Assembly (NCBI RefSeq): GCF_003255815.1
Contig: NC_037668.1
Span: 62,430,178-62,494,177, forward strand
Reading direction: 5' to 3'
Length of the DNA stretch: 64,000 nucleotides
Origin: Theropithecus gelada
Taxonomy: Eukaryota > Chordata > Mammalia > Primates > Cercopithecidae
The notes beneath the pieces are model-generated. The model saw only the letters and a list, made by a program, of their open reading frames with translations, had not been told where the DNA came from and did not search any database. A program made the position numbers and the translations under genes. Below are positions 32,040 through 43,470 of the stretch, piece after piece. The stretch's first letter is position 1. Each line of letters starts with the position of its first letter.

Positions 32040-33185
32040 TGACTCCACGCCTGTGCCACCTTCTGGACACAGTAAGATGAAGGTTGAACCCCCAAGGTTC
32101 CAGCCAGCCCCACCCCCATGGCTTCTCTGAGCACAGCCCACACAGCAGCTCCGAACGGTTGGAGTTAGGTGTCTGTGGCTCTCCCTGGCTGACGTTACAT
32201 GCTGGTGGCTGGTGGCTGGTGGCTCTACAGGTCTGGGATCTTCGGGGGCAGCCCTGCCTCCAAAGCTCTACTAAGCATTGCCCAAGTTGGGGCTGTCTGC
32301 AGTATCTCTAACCTCACAGCTCTGCTGGGTATTACCCTAGTGGGGACTCTGAGGTGGCCCCACTCCCATGGTCGCTAGGCATTGGCAAGGCTGTTTGAAG
32401 CACCCTTTGCAATGTAGGTGGAAGTAGCCGTGCCTCCACAGCTTGCGCACTCTGTGCACCTGCAGAGTTAGCACCACAGGAACGTTGCCAAGTTTTGCCA
32501 TTTGTGCCCTCCAGAGCACAAGCCATACCCGGGCCCACTTGAGCCACAGCTCGGGTGGTTAAGGAGCACTGTACCAGAATTTGGGGAGCAGAAACTGAAG
32601 GCAGAACTGGGCAGTGAGTCCTGAGGTATCGTGGGTGCCCTGGGCCCTTCCCTTGAAACCATTGAGTTCTCAAGGCCCTGGCACTCTGGAACTATAATGG
32701 GAGTGGCAGCCTCAAAAATCTCCAAAATGCCTTTGGGGTCATTCTTTCTTTATCCTGATGAATAGCATCTGGCTCCCTTTCATCTGTGCTAATCTCCTTA
32801 TCAAACATTCACTTGACTACCCCCTTGGTATTCTCTCCTGAACATGCTTTTTTATTCTGTACATAGCAAGGCTGAAAATTTTCCAAAGGCTTAAATTCTG
32901 CTTCCCTTTTGATTATAAATTCCATCTTTAATTCATTTCTCTCTTCTTACATTTTACTATAAGCATTCAAGATAAATCATCCAGCACCCTGAACACTTAG
33001 ATTTCTTCTGCCAAATATCCTAGGTCATGGCTCCTAAGTTCTGCCTTCTACAAAGCAGTGGGGCATGAATACAGTTCAGCTAAATTCTTTGCCACTTTGT
33101 AACAAGAATGGTCTTTCCTCCAGTTTCCAATGACATATTTCCTCATTCCCATCTGAGACCTCATCAGGATTGCCTTTACCACTCA
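32040..33185 (-). mobile_element. MaLR internal region
   Basis: GC-variable sequence between the two Alus of the MaLR element. It includes 'cctcacagctctgctgggta' and 'agtggggactctgaggtggc', typical of this internal region. It holds a triplicated GCTGGTGG near 32200-32225. No intact frame. Confidence 0.65.
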
Positions 33186-33189
33186 TATT

Positions 33190-33474
33190 TTACTTTATTT
33201 TTTATATACAGAGTCCTGCTCTGTTACCCCGGCTGGAGTGCAGTGGTGCAATCCTGGCTCACTGCAGCCTTGACCTCCCGGGCCCAAGTGATCCTCCCAC
33301 CTCAGCCTCCCAAGTAGCTAGGACCACAGGCATGCGCCATCAAGCTTGGCACATTTTTTTTTATTTTTGGAGAGATAGGGTCTCCCTATGTTGCTTAGGC
33401 TGGTCTCAAACTCCTGAGCTCAAGTGAGCCTCCCAAAGTGCTGAGATTACAGGCGTGAGCCACAGCACCCAGCA
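33190..33474 (-). mobile_element. Alu, reverse
   Basis: 'Cagagtcctgctctgttacc' through 'gagccacagcacccagc'. The imperfect target duplication 'accactcatatttt' / 'actactcatatttt' lies at about 33177-33190 and 33476-33489. Confidence 0.92.
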
Positions 33475-33738
33475 TACTACTCATATTTTTACCAACATTC
33501 TGCTCACAACAACTCAGTCTCTAAGAAGATTTAGGCTTTCTCTACAGCTCTCTTCTTCTGAGCCCTCACCAGAATCACTATTCATGGTGATTAATGCTCT
33601 GTTCAGGATCATCTAGGCTTTTTCTGGCATACACCTCCAATCTTTTCCTTCCAGCCTCTACCCATTTCTAAATTCCAAAGCTGCTTCCACACTTTTAGGT
33701 ATTTGTTACCATAATGCCCCACTTCTCATACCAACTTC

Positions 33739-34139
33739 TGTCGTAGTCCATTTGTGTTGCCATAACAAAATATTTGAGAGTAGGTAATTTACAAGGAACA
33801 GAAATTTATTGCTCATAGTTCTGGAGGATGAGAAGTCTAACATCAAATCCTGGCAGGTTTGGTGTCTGGCAAGGCCCTGTCTCTGCTTTGAAGGTGGTAC
33901 CTTGCTGTTGCACCCTTCAGAGAGGACAAACACTGTGTCTTCACATGGCAGAAGGGATAGAAGGGCAAAAGTTGGGGGGCACTGTTTCCCTCCAGCCCTG
34001 TATAAGGTTTCTAATCCCATTCATGAGGGCTCTGCTTTCATGACTTAATTACCTTAGTTACCACCTCTTAATATTAGCACATTGACAATTAAGTTTCAAC
34101 ACAAACTTTAGAGGGGACACAAACATTCAAACTATAGCA
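33739..34139 (-). mobile_element. MaLR LTR, 5' LTR of the reverse-oriented element
   Basis: It begins TGTCGTAGTCCATTTGTG and ends CAAACTATAGCA. It pairs with 30777-31181. Confidence 0.85.
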
Positions 34140-34181
34140 ACTGGGCTTTTCCTTTCTTGGATCCTGTTCAAACCTAATTCC

Positions 34182-34496
34182 GGCCGGGTGCGGTGGCTCA
34201 CGCCCGTAATCCCAGCACTTTGGGAGGCTGAAGCGGGCGGATCACGAGGTCGGGAGATCGAGACCATCCTGGCTAACACAGTGAAACCCCGTCTCTACTA
34301 AAAATACAAAAAAATTAGCTGGGCTTGGTGGCGGGCGCCTGTAGTCCCAGCTACTCAGGAGGCTGAGGCAGGAGAATGGTGTGAACCCGGGAGGCAGAGC
34401 TTGCAGTGAGCTGAGATCGCGCCACTGTACTCTAGCCTAGGCAACAGAGCGAGACTCCATCTCAAAAAAATAAATGAATCTAAAAAAACAAACAAA
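34182..34496 (+). mobile_element. AluY/S, full length
   Basis: GGCCGGGTGCGGTGGCTC start, A-rich tail with ATGAATCT and (AAAC)n. Target duplication AAACCTAATTCC / AAACCTACTTCC at 34170-34181 and 34497-34508. Confidence 0.95.
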
Positions 34497-34508
34497 AAAC
34501 CTACTTCC

Positions 34509-35165
34509 ATCTTCCCATCAGTTGTAAAGTTAAATAATACCTTTTCAATTAAATTCATTTTCTTTTTAAATTAATCAGAGTCCATTTCTATTGCTTTCAA
34601 CCAAGAATCTTGACTGGTAAAAAGCTTGTATAGTTCTCTGACACAGTCCATAAATGTCATTATCCAATCATTCATTAAAAGGTTGACTAGAACAGACTAG
34701 AACAGTCTTAATGCAGGCAACCAGCAAGCTTTTGGAAACCACACTTGAAAGTACTTTGACTAACTAATATCACATACACGACTGTAATGACACGTGGTAA
34801 ATATCATGACTATTCATTCAACAAACACTTACAGAGGGCCTGCTATGTTCTAAGCATTGTACTAAGCTCTGGGAATTAGTGGAAAACAAAAAGATCTGAT
34901 CTCTGTTTATGAGGAGCTGAGAGTCTAATGGGAAAAGCAGAAGTTAAATAAGCATGGAAGATCACAAAATATAAAAATACTACGAAGGAAAATAATTTCC
35001 CCATGAGAAAGAATAAGAAGAATATCTAATTTACCAGAGGATTCAGAAGAAATGGAGTCTAAAGTATAAGTGGATATTGGGAATAATCCAGGAAAAGAGA
35101 AGAGCATATACAAAATAGCAAAATAGCTAATGAGAGAACCTGAGAAACCTCACTATACAAAACAG
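34509..35165. other. AT-rich sequence with old repeat remnants, no gene seen
   Basis: A passage at about 34810-34930 ('gggcctgctatgttctaagc', 'gaggagctgagagtctaatg') resembles the unnamed old repeat at 6592-6763. Otherwise nothing supported. Confidence 0.45.
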
Positions 35166-35169
35166 ATAG

Positions 35170-35725
35170 AGACACCGGGTAAACAGCAATCCTATTACTG
35201 GGTATATACCCAAAGGAATATACATCGTTCTATTATAAAGATACGTGTATGTTCACTGCAGCACTATTCAAAATAGCAAAGACATGGAATCAACCTAAAC
35301 GCCACTCACTGATAGACTGAATAAAGAAAATGTGGTACACATACACCATGGAATACTATGCAGCCATAAAAAGAAATGAGATCATGTCCTTTGCAGGGAC
35401 ATGGACGGAGTTGGAAGCCATTATTTTCAGCAAACTAACACAGGAACAGAAAACCAAACACCGTATATTCTTGCTTATAAGTGGGAGGTGAATGATGAGA
35501 ACACACGGACACCTGAGGAAGGACCGACACACACTGCGGCCTGTGAGGGTTGCTGGGGAGGGAGAGCATCAGGAAAAATAGCTAATGAATGCTAATGAAT
35601 GCTATCACCTAGGTGACAGGATGATCTGTGCAGCAAACCACCATGGCACATGTTCACCTATGTAACAAACTACACACTGTGCAGGTACCACTGAACTTAA
35701 AATAAAAGCTGAAGAAAAAAATAAA
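35170..35725 (+). mobile_element. L1 3' end (primate L1PA/PB type)
   Basis: 'Ctgggtatatacccaaagga', 'catggaatactatgcagcca', 'tttgcagggacatggacgga' and 'aacaaactacacactgtgca' in order, then an A-rich tail. It is 5'-truncated and retains only the end of ORF2 and the 3' UTR. Confidence 0.93.
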
Positions 35726-35840
35726 GAAATGCTGGGTAAATTTTTATAAGCAACTTTTCGAGTATAACACTGAGCTAAAAATAAAGACAACAAAACTAAA
35801 GAGGAAATTAAAACTAAAATGAATATGTGGGTACCAATGC

Positions 35841-36161
35841 TTTTGTTGTTGTTGTTGTTGTTGTTGTATTTGTTTTTGTTTGAGACAGAGTCTCACTCTG
35901 TCGCCCAGGCTGGTGTGCAGTGGTGCAATTTTGGCTCACTGCAACCTCCACCTCCCAAGTTCAAGCAATTCTCGTGCCTCAGCCTCCCGAGTAGCTAGGA
36001 TTACAGGTATGCACCACACTCGGCTAATTTTTTGTATTTTTAGTAGAGATGGGGTTTCACCACGTGGGCCAGACTGGTCTCAAATTCCTGGCCTCAAGTG
36101 ATCTACCCGCCTCAGCCTCCCAGAGTGCTGGGATTACAGGCGTGAACCACCGTGCCTGGCC
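35841..36161 (-). mobile_element. Alu, full length, reverse, with (GTT)n head
   Basis: (TTG)n microsatellite at 35841-35867 in place of the poly(T), then 'gagacagagtctcactctgt'. Target duplication TACCAATGC at 35832-35840 and 36162-36170. Confidence 0.95.
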
Positions 36162-36396
36162 TACCAATGCTTTTTGTTGTCCTGCTTTTGGTGACAAGGG
36201 GTTGGCTTCCAATGATGATGTAGGAATAAGGCACAAGGCTTTGGGCCCACTTGAGGAGGTTAAACTGAGTCTCCTGCATAAAGCCAGTACACAATCTGTC
36301 TCTCTCAGCCCTGGTTCTAGTAAGAGGAAAAATGCCTCACCAGAGATTTGGTAACCACTGCTCTACATGATATAGAGTTCAATTTTCTTTTTTTCT

Positions 36397-36702
36397 TCCT
36401 TTTTTTTTTTTTTTTTTTTTGAGACAGAGTCTTGCTCTGTCGCCCAGGCTGGAGTGCAATGGTGTGATCTCAGCTCACTGCAACCTCTTCCTCCTGGGTT
36501 CAAGCTATTCTCCTACCTCAGTCTCCCAAATAGCTGGGATTACAGGCACCCGCCATCATGCCCAGCTAATTTTTGTATTTTTGTAGAGACGGGATTTCAC
36601 TATGTTGTCCAGGCTGGTGTTAAACTCCTGACCTCAGGTGATCTACCCGCCTCGGCCTCCCAAAGTGCTGGGATTACAGGAGTGAGCCACTGCTCCCAGT
36701 CT
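36397..36702 (-). mobile_element. Alu, full length, reverse
   Basis: Poly(T) to 36420, 'gagacagagtcttgctctgt' through 'gagccactgctcccagtc'. Target duplication 'tagagttcaatttt' / 'tagggttcaatttt' on either side. Confidence 0.95.
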
Positions 36703-37029
36703 AGGGTTCAATTTTTTACTCCTTGCAAAGTTCACATACCTCCAATCTGAGAAATTAACATAATAAAGAGTCCTTGTCTAATGTGAACCTTAGGGTACCT
36801 AAAAGAAACTGACAGAAAATTATTCTTGAGAGATGTTTCCTCAAGCCAGGCCACATGGAAGTTCCATTTCTAAAAGCCCTACCATGTCTGAACACCAATC
36901 CAAAATGACAAAACACACCAGAAAATAATGCACCACGAATGGGAGTATGCAAAAACAATATACAGAAGAATTTCACTTCCAAACACTTCAAATCATTGAA
37001 CCATTGGTCAGGATTTTAAATTCATGTAA

Positions 37030-37312
37030 TAAACCAGGTGCGGTGGCTCACACCTGTAATCCCAGCACTTTGGGAGGCTGAGGTGGTCAGATCATTTAAG
37101 GTCAGGAGTTTGAGACCAGCCTGGCCAATATGGTGAAACCCCGTCTCTACTAAAAATACAAAAATTAGCAGGCGTGGTGGTGCACACCTGTACTCCCAGC
37201 TACTTGGGAGGCTGAAACACGAGAATCGCTTGAACATGGGAGGCGGAGGTTGCAGTGAGCCAAGATTGTGCCGTTGTACTCTAGCCTGGGCAACAGAAAG
37301 AGACTCTGTCTC

Positions 37313-37338
<26 letters not shown>
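37030..37338 (+). mobile_element. Alu, full length, (AAAT)n tail
   Basis: 'Accaggtgcggtggctcaca' start; tail of seven TAAA units at about 37312-37338. Flank 'attcatgtaata' / 'atttatgtaata' is an imperfect target duplication. Confidence 0.93.
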
Positions 37339-37344
<6 letters not shown>

Positions 37345-37384
37345 GTAATAGTTTGAATTACTGGCTTCAATACTTTATCCTTCC

Positions 37385-37810
37385 CTGCATCCACACCCTT
37401 GCCCTGGCCCCACTGTAGGCAGAGTATACTTTTACACCTTTCAGCTTAGAGCTTGGCTAGGTGCCTTGTTTTGGCAAATGACTTGAGGAGGAAGTAGCCA
37501 TGGATGATTCCCAGACTCAGCTTTAAGAAGCCTGAATGCTTCTGCTTGTTCTTTTGTGCCTCTGCGATCATCACAAGAACTTCCTCGGGGTGGCTGCTGC
37601 CTTTCAGCCAGGGCCCTGAATGAACACTAGAAGCAGAACTGCCCCAACTGACCACAGATCTACAGTAAAAAGTGGAGCCACATCGGCTGCCCCAGTTTTA
37701 GGCAGAGGCCCCCAGCTGAGCCCAGCCTAGTTCCAGCCAGTCAACAGACTCATAAAAATATGTGATTTTTGTTTTAGGCCAGTGAGTTTTGGGGTGATGT
37801 GTTATATATA
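37385..37810 (+). mobile_element. MLT1-like LTR (older ERVL-MaLR), probable
   Basis: 'Ttggcaaatgacttgaggag', 'tgcttgttcttttgtgcctc' and the end 'ggccagtgagttttggggtg' resemble older MLT1 LTRs. Diverged. Confidence 0.5.
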
Positions 37811-37984
37811 ATATTATTATGAAAATATTCATGTGATATGAATAAGTATGCTTTATATTATTGAGAAAAAAAAACAAAAAGGCACCAAAAGTGAGAAAAA
37901 AAAAGGTGTTTTTCTAAGTCCATGGAGAAAGAAATCTAAATCAAACACAGAAATAATTTTAGAAGTTATTGAATTTAAAAGCTA

Positions 37985-39316
37985 ATGGAGAATTCTGCTT
38001 CTACTCACAAATGACACTTATATGCAAACTTTCTTCCAACCATAAACAACTAGAAAACCAGGCAAAATATATGAAGCAATTCCTTTTGGACATTGAACAA
38101 TAGGCAGTGAAGAACTCTGAGAAAAGGGAAATAAAGTGAGCCAGCCGTACCATTGCCCCAGTTACTTGTGAAAACAGTTTCCAGGCTGCAGAGCAGGGAG
38201 AGAAACCCAAACAGAGACCCACAGTCTTGCTGAATTGAAGAGAAAGAGCTCAGAATTCAGGGAGGCAAAAATGTCCAGACTTTCTAGGACAGAATACCAC
38301 AGAAGATGGAGCTGCACAGAGAAAGAGAGTTCCAGAGATGTTCAGAAGGGTACCCTTGAGTGTTTTCCTAAGTAGCAATCACTACATGTATAAGGTGAAA
38401 CTCATAAGGCAATCATCAATAAAAAACTATAAGCTGAACAAATCCTGGAGCTCCACAAGGCTAAGAATAGTTGATGTTTGCATCTTCCAGAGTGGAAAAA
38501 CCACAGAATACACGGGGCATTGGATAAAGTCCTGACATTAGCATCACATAGGAGCAGGCTAAATTAGCCCCACACGAAATGATCCTCTTGACTCACCCTA
38601 ACAAAACTAAAAAGCAAACCTCAAGAAGATCTAATATCCCAAGTGGCTCAACTGCATGGCAGAGCAATTCCAATATTTTATAAAGGAATACAACAAAACC
38701 CAGCATCCAAAAATTATAACTTACAATGTCCAACACTCAATAAAAAATTACCAGGCATGCAAAGAAGCAGGAAAAAGTGACCCAAAACCAAGAAACTATT
38801 TAATAAATAGAAACAGGCCCCTAAATAACAGAAATGATGGAATTAGCAGAAAATGAATTAAAAGAGTTACTTTATAAATATAAAAATATATTCTCAATGA
38901 TATAAACGAAAACATGAACATGCTGAAGAAAAAAAGGAAAATAAATTTTAAAGACCAAAATGGGATTTGTAGAGAGAATAAAATGCAATATCAGAAGAAA
39001 AAAAGTACATTGGATGAGATTTACATTAGAATAGACACTACAGTAAACATGAAGACACACCAGCAGAAACTACTAGAAATGAAGTGCAGAAAGAAAGTCA
39101 TTCAAAAAGATTGAGCAGAGCATCAGTGACCTATGAGACAGTATCAAGTAGTCTAACAAAGAGAAAGTCTGAGAAGTGAAAAGAGAAAAGAGGGATTAGG
39201 AACAGCATTTAAAGAAAAAAATGACCAAAAAATTCAAATTTGATGAAAATAATAAACTCACAGAATCTCAACTAAGAAGCTCAATGGAGACCAAGCAAAA
39301 TAAATATAAAGAAAAC
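37985..39316 (+). mobile_element. HAL1-like LINE, 5' part
   Basis: It starts with 'aactagaaaaccaggcaaaa' and 'ttggacattgaacaataggc', HAL1/L1 leader motifs, then an A-rich ORF1-like region. Frames are broken. It is interrupted at 39317 by a young L1. Confidence 0.65.
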
Positions 39317-39664
39317 CGTGTCCTTTGTAGGGACATGGATGCAGCTGGAAACCATCATTCTTAGCAAACTATCACAAGAACACAAAAGCAAACACCGCAT
39401 GTTCTCACTCATAGGTGGGAACTGAATGATGAGATCACCTGGACTCGGGAAGGGGAACATCACACACCGGGGCCTATCATGGGAGGGGGGAGGGGGGAAG
39501 GATTGCATTGGGAGTTATACCTGATGTAAATGACGAGTTGATGGGTGCTGACGAGTTGATGGTTGCAGCACACCAACATGGCACAAGTATACATATGTAA
39601 CAAACCTGCACGTTATGCACATGTACCCTAGAACTCAAAGTATAATAATAAAAAATAAAAAATA
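39317..39664 (+). mobile_element. young L1PA-type insertion, 5'-truncated
   Basis: It begins 'tgtcctttgtagggacatgg' and contains 'catgttctcactcataggtg', the 3' UTR polypurine tract at about 39481-39499, and 'atgtaccctagaactcaaag', ending in an AATAAAA-rich tail. Target duplication AAAGAAAACC lies at 39307-39316 and 39670-39679. Confidence 0.95.
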
Positions 39665-39679
39665 AAAAAGAAAGAAAAC

Positions 39680-39935
39680 CACACCATGGCACATCATAAT
39701 CAAAACTTGAAAATCAGAAATCTTAAAAGCATCCAAAGAAAAAATATGACACACAGAGGAACAAAAATAAGAATGAAAGAAAACTTCTCATCAGAAACTA
39801 AGCAAGCCAAAATCAAGAGCAACATTTTTAAAGCTAAAAATAAAAAGAAAAACAAACAACTATCAGGCTAGAACGCTAAACCCAGAGAAAATATATTCTA
39901 AAAATAAAGGTGAGTGATATATGCTACAACATGTA
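39680..39935 (+). mobile_element. HAL1-like LINE, continuation
   Basis: 'Accatggcacatcataatca' continues 'aataaatataaagaaaacc' across the L1PA insertion. A-rich, degraded. Confidence 0.65.
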
Positions 39936-40262
39936 TAAAAACATTATGCTAAATGAAGGAAGCCAGTCACAAGGACAACAGATTGCGTAATTTTATTTAT
40001 ATTAAATGTCCAGATAGACAAATCTATAGAGACAGAAAGTAGGTTTAGTGATTGCCTAGTGCTGGGAGCTTGGGGAGCAACGGGAAGTGACTGCTAATGG
40101 GTACAAAGTTTCTTTCTAGTATTAAAAAAATGTTTTAAAATCATGCTGATGGGTTACACGGCTCTGTGACTATACTAAGGACCACTGAATTTGCATACTT
40201 TAAATTAGTGAATTGTATGTTATGTGAATTATATCTCATCAAAGCTGTTATTTTTTTAAATG
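39936..40262 (+). mobile_element. old L1M 3' end
   Basis: 'Gtgattgcctagtgctggga' and 'gtgaattatatctcatcaaa' then an A-rich end. It is a separate L1 insertion inside the HAL1-like block. Confidence 0.7.
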
Positions 40263-41030
40263 AAAGCTAAACAAAGACATTTTCAAACAAGAAAAAACTA
40301 AGGGAATTCATGCCAGCAGATATGCACTACAAGACATGTTAAATGAAGTTCTTCAGGAAGAAGCAAAATAATACAGATGGAAATTCGGATCTACATAAAT
40401 GAATGAAGGAGAAAATATTGTAAATATGTAGGTAAACATAAAAGACACTTTTTTAAATCTCATTAAAAGATAACTGTGGCTGGGCACTGTGGCTCATGCC
40501 TGTAATCCCAGCACTTTGGGAGGACAAGGCAAGAGGATTCCTGAGTTCCAGACTAGCATTGGCAACATAGGAAGACTGCATCTGTACACCAAAAAAAAAA
40601 AAAAAAAAAATTAGTCCAGCGTGGTGGCATACACCTGTAGTCACAGCTACTCAGGAGGCTGAGGCAGTAAGATCGCGCAAGCCCAGGCCTTTGTGGCTGC
40701 AGAAAGCCATATACGCACCATTGCACTCCAGTCTGGGTGACAGAGTGAGACCTTGTCTCAAAAAAACAATAAAAATAAAAAAGATAATTAACTGTTTGAA
40801 GCAAAAAATAATGTTATATTATGATGTTTATAGCATATGTAGGAATAAAACATGACAGTAATAGCTCATAGGCCAGGAGAAGAAAAAAAATAGAAATATA
40901 CTATTATATGGTTCTTGTATGGGAAGCAGTATAATATTGCTTGAAGGTAGAATGTGATAATAAGTTAAAGATTAATATTGTAAGCCCTATGGAAATCACA
41001 TTAAAAATATTTTTTAAAAGAGGTATAACT
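40263..41030 (+). mobile_element. HAL1-like LINE, 3' part (split by an Alu)
   Basis: 'Ttttcaaacaagaaaaaact' and 'acaagacatgttaaatgaag' are LINE 3' motifs. After the Alu the sequence continues to about 41030. The exact 3' end is not defined. Confidence 0.5.
40478..40782 (+). mobile_element. Alu (old J-like), full length
   Basis: 'Ggctgggcactgtggctcat' start, internal poly(A), tail at 40759-40781. Imperfect duplication 'aaaagataactg' / 'aaaagataattaactg'. Confidence 0.92.
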
Positions 41031-41540
41031 CATAAGCTAGTAGTAGAGCTAAAACATAATCATGTAGCTTCCACTTCCATAAAGATGACCTAGGGACCTT
41101 AGGACCAGAGGAATGACATGAGATGACAAAGTTCACTGGATTTTCTTTTGGCCTCAAAAATCCCAAATTTGGAGGTGAAGAAGCTGGCAACCTTTAAATG
41201 CCAACAGGCACAGACCAAAAATAAAGCTCCAACAAAAGCCTACTCTCTTTAGCCAAAGGACAAGAAAATGGCAGCACAGAAAGAAAGAAAACCTTTAGAC
41301 AATAACCAGTCTACTCCAGGAAAACACCAAGAAAAAACCGTATAACTCACAATGTTGTATATGTGTACATTTGTATATAATGTTGTACAGTGTAGCCACA
41401 CTCCTATCTATACCAGCAAAGATTGAGTGAGGAGCCTAGACGTTCACCTTCATTAGGCTATAACAAGGTGCTTCCAACACCCCTGCCAGGGTGATGTAGA
41501 GAAAACCAAATAGGGAGCCAGGAAATAAAAGATATACATA
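41031..41540. other. no gene seen
   Basis: A-rich sequence, possibly further LINE remnant, with no recognisable element. Confidence 0.4.
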
Positions 41541-41740
41541 TTTGAAAGGAAAAAATAAAATGTCCCTATTTGCAGATGACATAATTGTATATGTAGACAA
41601 CCATCTCTATTTCTATACGATAGCACTGAACTTAACATTAAAGTTAAAAATACAATACCACTTACAATCACCCAAAAAAATTGAGGTGTAAATCTAACAA
41701 AACAGGTACAGGACTTGTTTCCTTAAAACTACACAATGCT

Positions 41741-42045
41741 GCCAGGGGCAGTGGCTCGTGCCTATAATCCCAGCATTTTGGGAGACCAATACAGGCAGGT
41801 GAACTGAGGTCAGGAGTTCGAGACCAGCCTGTCCAAAATGGTAAAACTGTCTCTACTAAAAATACAAAAATTAGCCGGGCATCGTGGCGCACGCCTGTAA
41901 TCCCAGCTACTTGAGAAGCTGAGACAGGAGAATCACTTGAACCCGGGAGGCAGAGGTTGCAGTGAGCCAAGATCACACCACTGCACTCCAGCCTGGGTGA
42001 CACAGCGAGACTCCATCTCAAAAAAAAAAAAAAGAAAAAGAAAAT
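41741..42045 (+). mobile_element. Alu, full length, inserted in L1
   Basis: 'Gccaggggcagtggctcgtg' start. Target duplication ACACAATGCT at 41731-41740 and 42046-42055. Confidence 0.95.
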
Positions 42046-42834
42046 ACACAATGCTTATGAAAAAATTTTAAAAAGAGCTAAATAAGTGGAGAGATATGCT
42101 ATACTCATGGATTGGAAGATTCAACAGAGTAAAGATGATAATTTTCCCCAAATTACAGAATTAATGCAATTCCTTTCAAAACCCCAGCAAGTCTTTCTAT
42201 ACATAGAGACAAGGTCATCCTAAAATTATATGGAAAGGCAAAGGAACTAGAATAGCTAATAAAAACATTGGGGGAAAAAGAATATAGTGGGATAAACCAG
42301 TCAACCCAATTTCAAGACTTATCACATAGCTATATAATCCAAGCCACATGGTGCCATGCAGGGACAGACACATCAGTGGAGCAGAATAGACACTTCAGAA
42401 ATAGACACACACAAATATTCCCAACTAATTTTTGAGAAAAGCAATTCAATGAGGAAAGATAGTCTTTTCAACAAGCAGTGCTGTAGCAATTGAGCATTCA
42501 TAGGCAAATAATAATAACAGTAATAATGCACTTCAACCTAAGTCTCACACCTTATACACATGGATCATGGACTTAAATGTAAAATCATAAAATTTTAGAA
42601 ATGAAATCTAGGGCTAGGCAAAAAACATTCTTAGGCTTGACACTAAAAGCATGATCTGCAAAGGGAAAAACTGATGAATCAGACTTCATCAAAATTAAAA
42701 AACGTGTGCTTTGTGAAAGACCCTGTTAAGAGGATAAAAAGACAAGCTGCGGAGAGAACAAAATATTTGCAAACCATATATCCAACAAAGGATTAGTATC
42801 TAGAATATATAAAGAACCCTCAAAACTCAACAGT

Positions 42835-42987
42835 AGGCCAGGTGCAGTGGCTCATGCCTGTAATCACTGCACTTGGGAGGCTGAGGTGGGAGGATCACTC
42901 AAGCCCAGGACTTCGAGGCTGCAGTGAGCCATGATCACCCCACTGCACTCCAGCCTAGGCAACAGAGATCCTGTCTCAAAAAAGAAA
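42835..42987 (+). mobile_element. short Alu (central deletion or monomer), inserted in L1
   Basis: About 150 bp: head 'aggccaggtgcagtggctca', then directly an Alu arm end 'cactccagcctaggcaacag'. Target duplication AAAACTCAACAGT at 42822-42834 and 42988-43000. Confidence 0.92.
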
Positions 42988-43151
42988 AAAACTCAACAGT
43001 AAAAAAAAAAATCCAAACAATCCAATTAAAACGTGGGCAAAAGATGTGAAGAGACATTTTACTGAAGAAGATATACAGATGGCAAATAAGAACCTGAGAA
43101 TGTACCCAACATCATAAGCCATCAGGAAAACACAAAGTAAAATCACAATGA

Positions 43152-43470
43152 GGCCGGGCACAGTGGATCACGCCTGTAATCCCAACATTTTGGGAGGCTG
43201 AGGCGGGTGGATCACCTGAAGTCAGGAGTTCAAGACCAGCCTGGCCAATATGGTGAAACCCCATCTCTACTAAAAATACAAAAATAAATTAGCTGGACGT
43301 GGTGGCGTGTGCCTATAACCCCAGTTACTCGGGAGGCTGAGGCAGGAGAATCACTTACACCCAGGAGGTGGAGGTTGCAGTGAGCTGAGATTGTGCCACT
43401 GTCCTCTAGCCTGGGCAACCTAGCAAGTCTCCATCTCTAAGTAAATAAATAAATAAATATAAATATAAAT
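43152..43470 (+). mobile_element. Alu, full length, inserted in L1
   Basis: 'Ggccgggcacagtggatcac' start, AAAT-rich tail. Target duplication AAAATCACAATGA at 43139-43151 and 43471-43483. Confidence 0.95.

Larger units (their letters stand above)
30777..34139 (-). mobile_element. nearly complete MaLR (MST/MLT1-class) retrovirus-like element
   Basis: Two collinear LTRs (30777-31181 and 33739-34139) flank an internal region that contains the phrases 'ccccaaaagtcttaactcat' and 'ttccaaagctgcttccacac'. These lie where MaLR internal sequence normally meets its LTRs. A nearly matching 5-bp target duplication (GCTGG at 30772-30776, ACTGG at 34140-34144) flanks it. Internal frames are degraded, and MaLR elements lack retroviral genes other than remnants, so it is not functional. 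It has received a MADE1 remnant, two Alus and a duplicated segment. Confidence 0.8.
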
